DNA of 38,148 nt from Mesostigma viride (taxonomy: Eukaryota; Streptophyta; Mesostigmatophyceae; Mesostigmatales; Mesostigmataceae). The stretch is taken from the NCBI GenBank assembly GCA_009746045.1, contig RPFO01000957.1, positions 1 through 38,148 of the forward strand, in the 5' to 3' direction. Of this stretch, positions 8,497 through 17,677 are shown in pieces; position 1 is the stretch's first letter, and each line of letters begins with the position of its first letter. The position numbers and the translations under genes are program-made. Below the pieces are notes generated by a model. That model saw nothing but the letters and a program-made list of their open reading frames with translations, ran no database searches and was not told the DNA's origin.

Positions 8497-10146
8497 TTTG
8501 TGGCAGAACCAGGCGCCGCGCCAAAAATAATTCAACGGTCAAACCTGGGGGGATCGAAAGATCTAGACGTAAGCTATGCCTGGCACTATTCAGACCGTAC
8601 TTTGGACAACTGGCCAGGGAGATATACTCAATCAAAGTTGGGGGGGTACCATGGTCAAACGGGACCGACGTGAATGAAAATAATTGACGTCCGCGGCTAT
8701 GGCGGTGCAGGCAAATGACTGGTACGAGAGCATGGCTTGGAATTTTGAACTCAAATTTTGTAGTAATTATCCTTGAGTGTTATAAAGGTTATATATCTGG
8801 CCGTGAAGCGTCTGGATGTGCGCAAGTATGTCTCTAGGTTCTAATCGGTGCAGCAGATCCTGTCAGCGGCCAGGCGGTGACAGTGCGTATGCTACCTGTT
8901 GTTCGGCGGCAAACGTCCATATATTTGCGCGTGGATAGACTTGTTACGTTATTCTTGACATGTTTTATTAGCGATGACGGCCAGGAAAGGTTCGAGGCTA
9001 TGTCCGTGAGGTGGGAGTGATGGCTCCCGCACAGCAGGTAATCTGCGGTTTCGACCTGGTACGTATTAACATGTTAGCGTGTATACATTACAGTACCAAG
9101 TCGTCCTATCGTTTATAAACTAGTTGTAGACATGTAATCGATGGTTTTTACTTGTCGTTTTGTTGCTTTAGTGCTTGTACGCGTTCGCTTGTGATGGTTG
9201 GGGAATACCACTATGTCACGCTGATTTTGGACCAGATTTGATTGCTATTAGCTAAGGCTTCAACGAAACCAGTGAAGTAGCGTTTGGTATTGTCTCTTAA
9301 CATGGTGGGCTTGATAACGGGATGCTTTTCCCTGCACAGACATAGCGAGACAATTGGTTTTCTGGCCAGCTCTAGGCATTGCTTCTTGGTTTGCTGGCCC
9401 AAGTTATCCTTCTGCTTGTGCGTCCATAGTGCATGCAAGAAACATGAATGGCCAGGGCCTGCTTGCATGGAAGCACAACCAGGTGAGTTCTTTTGTTTTC
9501 TCTATCATTGCCAATCATTGGAATTGCTTTATAGTGTGTTGGATGCATTGATAATGTAGCTCCTTGTGAACCCGTTATACGCTTGGTTTTGGGCCTTGGC
9601 ACAAGCTTTATACTTGTTGTATAGCATGCTGTTGTGATTTTTAAGCTGGAAATGTGTATGGGAATCCATGTGTGGCCATCTATGATGTTTTGTGCCACGT
9701 TGGAATTGAATGCCTATACGGTAGTGCTACCAAAACACCCCAAAATAACTGCATCCGTTATAACGGTCTGAGCTATTTTGGGCTGTATGCTAGCTAGCCT
9801 GTGCAGTTCTATGGCATGTCATGTTGTGAATGCATCTATGGCATGCTTGTGATTATCTTAAACTCCCCTCAAAGGGCCAGGGTCAGCAGATTTTGAGAAA
9901 TGGTCCATATTGCATTATATATCTCTTGAACCCCATCTGCACCGTACCCCCTTGGGGGGGTGCTATTTATAGCAGCTGTGGGGCATAGATATGTGACCAA
10001 TGACATGACCCCAAAGTTATTTGATATAAAAGCATCCTTGGTTCCAAGGGTGGGCCAGAAAATGTTATTTGGCTAGATACTCTCATACTTACTAAGATGC
10101 CCATACTCAGTCCGTTCTGGTGGTTCCAGTTGACACAATTGAAGGG
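8497..10146. other. Stretch without a recognised gene
   Basis: About 1.65 kb with only short ORFs and no known protein motif. A possible donor-like AACCAG|GTGAGTTC near 9478-9485 follows a short open stretch, but no consistent exon chain could be built. The region may be intergenic or intronic host DNA into which Copia-1 inserted. Confidence 0.5.
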
Positions 10147-10487
10147 TTAAACCCTTATGTTCAGTGATGCTAGTAAGACGCTAACCGTACAGACCGGGGG
10201 TAGAATATCCCGAATCTGCACGGCTAGTATTAAATAATCCGTAGGTTGTTCTTTTCAGGGGCACTGCACCTCACGCCCCGTTCCGCCCGGGTATAATCAA
10301 CCCAAGCGCGGAACGCACATTTTATTTAATTCATTTTTCAACCATGCACTATACTGCATCTACTAATCACAAAAGCTCTAGCCAAACAGCTACAAGAAAA
10401 CACTACGACATATAAGCCGCTCATCCAGCGGCCTCTTGTTCCCGCATTCACGTATAGAAGAAACTCCGTTCAAAGAACCCCGATTCA
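10147..10487. repeat. Left 341-bp direct repeat
   Basis: Near-identical to 11527-11867. It is preceded by CAATTGAAGGG and followed by TGTCCCACG. Confidence 0.85.
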
Positions 10488-11308
10488 TGTCCCACGTAGC
10501 TCCCACAAAAACCAGCATCTTCATTAAAACAATAAGTGGAAGCATACATGTGACACTATTGACATGCCCGGAGGCACGCCGTTCAAGGCCCTTCATGAAG
10601 TACGTTGCCCAATCACCCCCGCCCTGGCTTTCCCTTGAAGCCGCACTCCACCTTGCTCGTTGTCACAAGTGACCGCCCTGCCGCAAAACGGGAGCCCCCC
10701 CACATCGGGAGGCGTGTGCCCGGCGGCTGTGGATGCATGGCCAGGCCCAAAAAGGCCCAGCGCATTTGCACTGCGATTGCGCACGGCCACCCTATCATGA
10801 CCCCTCTCGGGGCCCCGAGTCGGTACCGCTATGGCCGTCTCCCCATAGACCCGGGGTGCTTCGAGAGAAAACGTGGACCTAGCCCAGGCCCCGCCAGCCC
10901 GGATGCCCGAGGCCACAGCCCCAGGCACCTGGCTGAACGAGAGTCCGTTCAGCCAAGACCGCATTCCCCCCGAGGTTTCTATGCGTGGGGAAAAAATTTC
11001 TAGCTTAGGCGCTTTTCCCATCGCCGTCCCCAGCCCCAACCACCCCCCCTCGGCGGAAGGCAATTGCAAAGTTTGCTGGCCAGCAGCAATTTCCGAAGAA
11101 AAAGCCTCAGGCCGCGGACCGAGACACGGGTCGCCAGTGCCAGCCATCCGGCTCCAACCCGGGGTGCAAGCATCCCCAGGTACGGAGCACCAGCTCGCGC
11201 ACTGGGCCGACCAAGCGACAGTTGAGCACCTGTCACGGCACCCGGCCCACCAAAGACCCCAAGCTGGGGAAAAGGTGCGGACCGGAGGTAATCATTTTCT
11301 TTTCTTTT

Positions 11309-11345
11309 AGTTAACCGGCCGAGGAACTACGCCTGGCCGGTTAAC
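11309..11345. other. Perfect 11-bp stem inverted repeat
   Basis: GTTAACCGGCC and GGCCGGTTAAC are separated by 14 bases inside the 10147-11867 element, enough for a stable hairpin in RNA or single-stranded DNA. Its role is unknown. Confidence 0.6.
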
Positions 11346-11526
11346 AACTGGAAGTCTCACCACTGGCCAAGTGGCCGGTGCAGCCAGTGCTTTTGGGATT
11401 TTGCTCCGCAGCACCCATAGCTGCGGCTGCCGCCGCAACGACAACGAGCAAAGAAAGAGGCCGACAAAACCAGCCAGAGCGGCTTTTAGTCGCAAAACCT
11501 CCCTTATCCCTAGCTAACTGACGTCA

Positions 11527-11867
11527 TTAAACCCTTATGTTCAGTGATGCTAGTAAGACGCTAACCGTACAGACCGGGGGTAGAATATCCCGAATCTGCA
11601 CGGCTAGTATTAAATAATGCGTAGGTTGTTCTTTTCAGGGGCACTGCACCTCACGCCCCGTTCCGCCCGGGTATAATCAACCCAAGCGCGGAACGCACAT
11701 TTTATTTAATTCATTTTTCAACCATGCACTATACTGCATCTACTAATCACAAAAGCTCTAGCCAAACAGCTACGAGAAAACACTACGACCTATAAGCCGC
11801 TCATCCAGCGGCCTCTTGTTCCCGCATTCACGTATAGAAGAAACTCCGTTCAAAGAACCCCGATTCA
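11527..11867. repeat. Right 341-bp direct repeat
   Basis: Near-identical to 10147-10487. It is preceded by the internal boundary TGACGTCA and followed by the AAAC microsatellite. Confidence 0.85.
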
Positions 11868-11905
11868 AACAAACAAACAAACAAACAAACAAACAAACAA
11901 ACAAA
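11865..11905. repeat. (AAAC)n microsatellite
   Basis: About ten AAAC units start at the very edge of the right 341-bp repeat, which suggests a tail generated during insertion rather than an unrelated microsatellite. Confidence 0.85.
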
Positions 11906-12207
11906 CTGACTGTTACAACGAAATCTGACTTGTTGTTACATCCTAAGTTTTGTAGTATGTAGTTTGGATCTTATTTGGGGTCTTTTGGACAAGTAGTGAG
12001 AGAGTTATGAAGTTTCCCACGTGCAGTGATATCTGGAGACCTGGACTTTGTCAACTAACTTCGTTGCCCAGGGTGTCACGGAGCGCCTATGTATGGATGA
12101 TGTGGATGATCATTTTTAGTCGTTACACAAACAAGCAAACAAACAAGCAAGAAAAGCGAAGGACATGCAAAATTAAAGGAGAAAATTAGCAAAGCCACGT
12201 GCAAAAC

Positions 12208-12246
<39 letters not shown>

Positions 12247-12389
12247 ATACACCCCTCGCTTTGTTAGTTTTACTAAACAATTATGAGGCGCGGTGTCGAC
12301 CACCTGCGAACGATAAATAAAACAAAAGGCTGCTCAGTGCAGCCTAGTGCAGCCGGCTGGGTTGATTAATTAACATATAAGTAACATAA
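11906..12389. other. Stretch without a recognised gene, containing a (CA)n microsatellite
   Basis: No protein motif is recognised. A run of CA dinucleotides occupies about 12213-12245, and AAAC/AAGC-rich sequence about 12127-12155. Confidence 0.6.
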
Positions 12390-12430
12390 AGACACGTGAC
12401 TGCGTCACGTGAGCATAAGTCCTCAGTGGG
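12390..12430 (-). mobile_element. 41-bp detached copy of the LINE 3' terminus
   Basis: These 41 bases match the last 41 bp of the two LINE copies (12590-12630 and 31989-32029), ending at CAGTGGG and then diverging. It contains the complete hairpin CACGTGAC-TGC-GTCACGTG. It fits an extremely 5'-truncated insertion. A SINE that borrows this 3' end is an alternative. Confidence 0.65.
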
Positions 12431-12591
12431 TTATAAAAAACATTGAAACAAAGAATTATTAAATTTCGCAGCAACTTCAACGGTTGTTCGGCAACCAAAC
12501 AACCAAACTAATAATTAATTAATTGGACGGGCACAGTAGCACTTGCAACCAATAATTAATTAATTAATTAATTAATTAATTAATTAATAGA

Positions 12592-12610
12592 CACGTGACT
12601 GCGTCACGTG
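12592..12610 (-). other. LINE 3'-terminal hairpin
   Basis: CACGTGAC and GTCACGTG flank a TGC loop, next to the AATT tail. LINE reverse transcriptases commonly recognise a 3' stem-loop in their template RNA, so this is a likely recognition structure. The copy at 31990-32008 has one changed base in the stem (GTGACGTG). Confidence 0.55.
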
Positions 12611-12990
12611 AGCATAAGTCCTCAGTGGGAGGGGAACATGGGATGGAATGGATGGTATTATATGCTATCATCTAGGTCCTAGTTACAGGGGTGTGGGCAC
12701 CGCGGCCCGAATCGCTATGAATGCCATACTTGGTCACACGCGGAGCCCCCACAGGCTTGGGGGTGGTCTCCTTCATCACTACTTGCCATCTATCCTTGCG
12801 CACCATCTGCCTCCATATTACAGACAAACCAGGAGGCTTCCCGGGGGTGAGCCCGTCACGTCTAGCGTAGCACATGTCCATGCCGAGTCTATCACGAAAA
12901 GTCCACGGGTGGCGGCCCTGCCGCGCGCGGCCGGGGGCACGCCAGGTGAGGACATATCGCCCAGGCTGGGCGGGTTGGGTGCCAGCTAGT

Positions 12991-13887
12991 CTATCTGATG
13001 TATCTACCTGATCTGTGCGGGCCAGGTGCCCGGCTCAGTAGGCCCAGGCGCCTGTGCCTAATAATGTGGGAAACATGGGGCAAATCAGCGTACAAATCCT
13101 CATTACTAATGTGCAAACCAAAGGGGATGTTAAGGGCCTTGCGCAGCATCTTGGTGACGGTGCCGTCGAGTCGTTGCTCCAGCTCCTGCATCAGTGTCCA
13201 CGTCTCGGCGCTGTAGGTCAGGATCGTCAGAATGACGACCTTGAAGAGGTCACGCTTGACGATCCGGGGTAGGGCGGGGTTGCTCCACCAGCGGCGGTGG
13301 TCATGGAGGTGCGCCCACGCCATGCCGATCCGTGTCGTCATGTCGTCCTCGCAGTCGGGAAGCCAACTGCCGAGCAGCTTGAAGCGGCCTGAAGGAGGGT
13401 TGTTGACCTCGGCATCGTCTAAGAGGCGGAGTGTGGGTGGGGGCCCTGCCATGCCGAGGGCCAGGGCCTCCGTTTTGGGGCTGATTTCTAGACCAACCGC
13501 CCGAGCCTCGAGCGCCAGGCAGTCCAGCCAAAGTTGGGCAGACTCCGGCTTCTCGATGAGCGTGATGTCGTCGGCATAAATGAGGTCAGCTAGTAAATTC
13601 TGCTTGTTAGTGGGCCCCCCTTCCCCAAGCTCGTTCGTGATCGCTAGGCCAGGGGCACGGCCTGCAATGCTAGCAAAGCGAGCACGTGCCTGGCGCATAA
13701 CATAATCCACTACAATAATAAACAGGTACGGCGACAGGACGCAACCCTGCCAGACGCCGGTCTGCAGTGGGCATGGCGGGGTAATGCCGTGTTGAGTGCG
13801 CACCGAAGTGGTCGACCCCTCATACAGCGTGCGGATGACGGTATAATCAGGGGAGTGGGGACGCGAGCGCGAGCAAGTACAGCCCAT
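12991..13887 (-). pseudogene. LINE copy 1 ORF2, catalytic RT and C-terminal part
   Basis: On the minus strand this frame covers GVWQGCVLSPYLFIIVVDYVM, the catalytic IYADDITL, and the thumb-like region with ILTYSAETWTL. It corresponds to the C-terminal frame of LINE copy 2. It is cut from the upstream RT frame by a two-base TA duplication near 13842-13850 (GGTATAATC here, GGTAATC in copy 2). A 4-bp insertion near 13035 (GGCTCAGTAGGCC against GGCTAGGCC) ends the frame early. The copy is therefore not functional as written. Its family is RTE-like by the ETW and HRRLGL regions. Confidence 0.85.
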
Positions 13888-14680
13888 AGAGCGTCCCAGA
13901 GGACAGAATCAAAAGCCTTGATGAAGTCGACGAAGATCAGGATGGCGGGAAACTCACCAGGTTGCAGGAGAGCGATTTCCTCGAAGAGGCGACGCGCGAC
14001 GAAGATGGCCATGACGGTGTTGCGCCCAGGACGGAAGCCCATTTGACTTTCCCCAAGGTGACAGTCGAGAGCAGAACGAAGGCGGTTGAGGATCATGCGC
14101 ATGAACAACTTAAGTGCGGCGCTCTGGATGCAGACTCCTCTGTAGTTGGCGGGGTCGTCAGGGGAACCTTTGTTTTTGTACAGCATAATACGGTAGCTGT
14201 GCTGCCACTCAGGAATCGGCGGCGCTTCGGCAAGCAGGATCCGGTTGCAGACGTCAAGCAGGAACCCCGTGAGCGCCGTCAGCTTAATCACCGGGGCTGG
14301 GAGCTGGTCAGGTCCAACGGCGGCATAAAAGCGGAGTTTCTTGGCGGCGGTGCTCAGCTCGAGCTCGGTGAACGGCGGGAGCTCGTTGGGGTCGGCCAGG
14401 GGTTCCGTCAGGGCTGGGTACGTGTAGTCCTGCTCAGCGGCGGGCGGCGTGGGCGGCGCAGGGACGTCCGCCGGTGCTACTGCCAGGCGTGCGGCCGCCA
14501 GAGGGCCAAGCGGCGGAGGCGGCGGGGGGCGCCGAGCAGCCGGGACTGGGAGGAATACCACTGGTCGAGCTGCTGCTGCGGTGAGCCAGAGAGCGTCCGC
14601 GGTGCCGGCTGCGCGCCGCCGGCGGGCCGTTGGGCGTGACGCAGGCGGGTCCAGGCGTACTTGCCGTGCTGGTCCTTGAG
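13850..14680 (-). pseudogene. LINE copy 1 ORF2, N-terminal RT part
   Basis: The minus-strand frame holds RT motifs LYKNKGSPDDPANYRGVC, QMGFRPGRNTVMAIF and the catalytic FVDFIKAFDSV. It is open from the Copia-2 junction down to the TA duplication near 13846. The open frame at its 5' edge runs a few codons into the Copia-2 LTR, which is not native. The proline-rich start is displaced by -1 relative to the endonuclease frame seen in copy 2. Confidence 0.85.
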
Positions 14681-15377
14681 TTAACGCCAAGCGCATTGGC
14701 GTGATCCTGATTCGGCATATCTCTGCGATTCCAGCGGCACCGGAACGAGTTCATTCCGACAAGTATCAAGAAAGTTATGGCGTTCCGACTTCCCGGTCGC
14801 GCGCGAGCGCGAGCCGGCTGTTCTTCTAAGTCGGACGTGAATATTTGCCGACGACATATGGGGTCGACAGTAATTCCTGGGCTGACAGGAATTAGGTGCT
14901 GTACCTACGACGGTATTGGATTAATACGTCGTACGCAGGAAATAGGAACCTTAACCTGTGGTCTGTTGGTACCGCAGGCTTAGTCCTGGACTTCTAGGTG
15001 CAGATGCAATAGTCACTGTGGACTGTGCTCTGTGGTCACTGTGCCTGTATGGCAGACCTACTGTATAGGAGCTGGGCGCTGTACAGGTAGTGAATACTGT
15101 ACCGGGGGTGTTATTACTGAGCAGGCCTCCTAGGCTGCTCAGGACTAGCAAGCACAGTGCACAAGTATATAAACAATAGGCCAGTGCCAAATGGGCATCT
15201 CTTGCGAGCCCGCCTCACGTGTTGTGCCTTGACTTGGCAAGCGCGTGTACAAGCCTCAAGTGTGTGAGCGCTGTAAACATTATCCGATTTAACAAAGCTC
15301 CGTTTCCAACCATATTCACACATTGCTGCATTGCAACCATATCCTTCACATTGCGTGTGCGAAGAAAGCTTAACTCA
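14677..15377 (+). repeat. Copia-2 5' LTR
   Basis: Starts TGAGTTAACG and ends GCTTAACTCA, giving an extended inverted terminal repeat around GTTAAC. A hairpin ACGCCAA-GCGCA-TTGGCGT lies just inside the start. A TATA box (TATATAAAC) is near 15165. The first roughly 370 bp look identical to the 3' LTR, whereas the last 300 bp carry about a dozen differences. Confidence 0.9.
15165..15173 (+). promoter_or_regulatory. TATA box of the Copia-2 LTR promoter
   Basis: TATATAAAC lies about 210 bp before the LTR end and is repeated in the 3' LTR near 22501 (TATATAAAG). Transcription would start some 25-35 bp downstream. Confidence 0.6.
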
Positions 15378-15468
15378 AATTACAACCAGTCTCAGCGGAA
15401 CGGCCAGGAGGGTCGTTGCCGGTTGCGGTGTGCAGCGTTTACGACGAGAGGAGCTCGTCTGGTGGTGA

Positions 15469-16388
15469 ATGGTGCAGGAGGAACAACGGCAGCAGGATTT
15501 CCGGTTTCGGCAGTCTGCTGGGGGTTCGATTTCTCCTGAATTACGCCGTGTCGTTCGGGATCTATCTTTGTTGCTTGCAGATCGTCCGCCTGTAAATCGC
15601 AGCTTCGTGCAATTCGTCGACGACCAGGTCGAAGATTGGGAGCGAATTCTGCGACACGTACAAACCATCGTCATTCCGGAGCACCGGAGCATCGACGACC
15701 TTGAGCAGGAGCTTCACGGGTTGGTCGGCATCCAGACGGTGATTACTGCAGTAGCAGAGCGAGTGCGGACGGAGTTGGCAGCAAGGCGAGGCGAGGTTGC
15801 GGAGGCAGCTGGCGCAGGGCGACACGAGTTTGTGCCGACAGTAGCGGGCGCGGGAGTACCACGTGCTTTCGCAGGCGGCATCGGCGACGAGGGTGTTGCA
15901 GCGGGTCCAGTTAGGCGTGAACGACGCGGAGCGGAGCATACAGGCGGCTTGCAGAGGTCGGGGCGACAGCGGAAGCCATCGCCGGAGGACAGCGCGCGAC
16001 AAGAGTCGGCAGGTTTCCAGAGCGAGTAAGAGTTCCTTTTCAGGAGCTGCCCCCGCCCCTTCGCGTTCGTGTGACGCGTTGGGAGGAGTTTGCACCTCTT
16101 AGGTACGAGAGTGACCTTGAGGTAGGAGCAGGGGGTGTCGCTGGGCTAGGCGACGAGGCACTTGGCGACCACGAGGTGCCAACGTACAATCCGCGAGGTG
16201 CCAACGACGGGTTGTCACCTGTCTACTTTACCAACGGTGACGATTCAGTCATCGCGGGCCGACAGCGGGTCGACGACGGCGCAGCAGGTAGCAGGGTACC
16301 AGAGCTGATTGTGGTGAGCGACAGCGACGACGACAGCGACAAGGAGAACCAGGACGCGCCTGGGGCCAGCCGTGGTGGTCTTGCCTGA
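15469..16388 (+). pseudogene. Copia-2 ORF upstream of gag, unknown function, broken by two frameshifts
   Basis: The first 125 or so codons from the ATG at 15469 read as a helical, charged protein (VQFVDDQVEDWERIL, IDDLEQELHGLVG). The protein-like frame then changes near 15850 to one with LQRVQLGVNDAERSIQAA, and again near 15960 to one with RVRVPFQELPPPLRVRV that runs to the stop at 16388 through an acidic Ser/Asp tail. Together they suggest one ORF of about 305 codons. No domain is recognised. Position before gag is unusual for Copia elements. It could be an N-terminal Gag extension, but a stop and about 100 bp separate it from the Gag ATG. Confidence 0.55.
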
Positions 16389-16490
16389 GTGGTAACACTT
16401 GGCACTTTCCTTTCTTGTTCAGTAGCTTATATTGCTTTAATTGCTGCTTGGCCACTTGGCTGGCTGTAGCAGATCTGAACAGAGGCCATC

Positions 16491-17255
16491 ATGGAGGATG
16501 GAGCTATCAACCAACAAGCGGGCTTTATGGGCTTCGGACGGCGCGGCGCTGGGCTGGATGGACGAGATGGACGCGATGGACGCGGTGGACGCGATGGACG
16601 CGGGGACGGCCAGGCGCTGGGAGACCAGGCTGAGGTGCCAGATAATCAGAGCCAAGGATCGCAGGGCGGGCAGCACGCGCCAGCCGCAGATCAAGCGGCG
16701 CCTAAGCGACCAACCGTTGCTGAGGGGTACGCGGTGCTAGGCCAGTTTCAGTCCATCAAGGACAATTGGCAGCCCCGGGATGCTGAGAGGATGTTAGAGG
16801 ACATGAACTTGTACACGGAGATATACAACGGTGACAAGCTTCGCATCCTGGCGTCTAGTGCCTACATACGGCAGTCGGCGAGGCGGCTGTTCAAGTTTGT
16901 TCGGGAGCGACACGCGGCGGGGGACACCTGGACGGCGTTTATGACGCGACTCAGGTCGTTCCTGAGTGACAAGAGGACCATAGATGGGTCCCACCTGAAG
17001 CAAGAATACCTGGACTACAAGCCCATCAAGGGGCAACTAGTGGTCCACGCCTTTGAAGACTTCGTCAAGCTGAGGGAGGACGCCATGGCCAAGGGCTTCT
17101 TCGTCGCAGATCGGATGGCCATGGGCGACTTTCTCAAGTCGCTGCAGCTGGATCCGGTCACCATGGATAATGTGACCATCCACATGCGACAGGTCCATGG
17201 CTGGGCAGCCATGACGGACCAGTTGTATGAGTGTTTCAGCGGCAAGTACGTGGGG
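16491..17255 (+). CDS. Copia-2 Gag, N-terminal and core part
   Basis: The ATG at 16491 starts MEDGAINQQAGF, followed by a short DGR repeat (residues about 22-38) from a nine-base tandem repeat. A helical core follows (NWQPRDAERMLEDM, then the MTRLRSFLSD and KGFFVADRMAMGDFLKSL regions). It would form the particle. The native frame leaves at the G run near 17248-17252 (GTGGGGGTAAG), after which this frame runs into a short tail ending at 17312. The zinc-knuckle part is in the neighbouring frame. Confidence 0.75.
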
Positions 17256-17677
17256 GTAAGCGCCCTCGTCAGAATGATGAGGAGGCCACTGAACCCACGG
17301 TTAAGTCCATGAGGGGATCGGGCCACGGGGGCCCAGCGTCCTCGAGAGGGCCTGAGACCTCTTCAAGGGGTCGAGGAAGGTCCAGGAGGGGGCGTGACAG
17401 AAGGGCTGGACGGGGGACCCCGCCGAAGTCGGGACATCCACAGTCCCAGTTTGACTTCAAGAGGGTGGGTGGTCCTCCCAAGGCTGGGCCCAGCAGTGGG
17501 ACCTCACGGGACATCAGTCAGGTGGAATGTTATTTCTGCCAGGGGAAGGGTCACTTCAGGAATGAGTGTCCCTCGTACCTGAGGCAGGAAGGTCAGAGCA
17601 AGCCAGCTCAGGGTGGCAGCAAGGACAAGGCTGGTCCATCCCAGGACAAGGGCAAGGGCAAGGCTGCTGATCATTGA
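17249..17677 (+). CDS. Copia-2 Gag C-terminal part with zinc knuckle
   Basis: Continues Gag in the frame one base back after the G run (GGKRPRQNDEEATEP). It is Arg/Gly/Ser-rich and basic, then has a CCHC zinc knuckle CYFCQGKGHFRNEC, which binds RNA. The tail is Lys/Gly/Gln-rich. It stops with TGA at 17675-17677, overlapping the start of the Pol frame by a few bases. Joined to the preceding part, Gag would be about 395 codons. Confidence 0.8.
   Translation, partial: RGGKRPRQNDEEATEPTVKSMRGSGHGGPASSRGPETSSRGRGRSRRGRDRRAGRGTPPKSGHPQSQFDFKRVGGPPKAGPSSGTSRDISQVECYFCQGKGHFRNECPSYLRQEGQSKPAQGGSKDKAGPSQDKGKGKAADH

Larger units (their letters stand above)
10147..11867. repeat. Unclassified repeat element with two 341-bp terminal direct repeats
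   Basis: Bases 10147-10487 and 11527-11867 are near-identical direct repeats (only about three differences by eye), from TTAAACCCTTATG to CCCCGATTCA. They enclose about 1.04 kb with no clear protein. The repeats do not start TG and end CA in either orientation, and no target duplication was found, so a standard LTR element is doubtful. A Penelope-like tandem arrangement or a terminal-repeat miniature element are alternatives. The internal segment is also present, with a deletion, at 121-310. The right repeat runs directly into an AAAC microsatellite. Confidence 0.6.
12551..14680 (-). mobile_element. LINE copy 1: 3' part of a non-LTR retrotransposon, cut off at the Copia-2 LTR
   Basis: The segment is closely similar to 31971-34077 (a few percent different by eye) and carries the RT and C-terminal part of ORF2 on the minus strand. 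Its 3' end, at the left, is a run of AATT/ATTA repeats (12551-12588) that serves as the tail. Homology to LINE copy 2 stops exactly at the Copia-2 LTR boundary (14677-14680). The 5' part, with the endonuclease and ORF1, is missing on the far side of Copia-2. Confidence 0.9.

Noticed and set aside
9354-9551. Possible host exon ending in AACCAG|GTGAGTTC
   Set aside because: The open stretch is short, has no recognisable motif and no partner exon in phase was found.
10593-11147. 184-codon minus-strand ORF in the unclassified element
   Set aside because: No motif, strong composition bias, and an equally long opposite-strand frame. There is no support for coding.
14777-14983. 68-codon ORF repeated at 22113-22319
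   Set aside because: It lies inside both Copia-2 LTRs, is short and has no motif. Its repetition only reflects the LTR pair.
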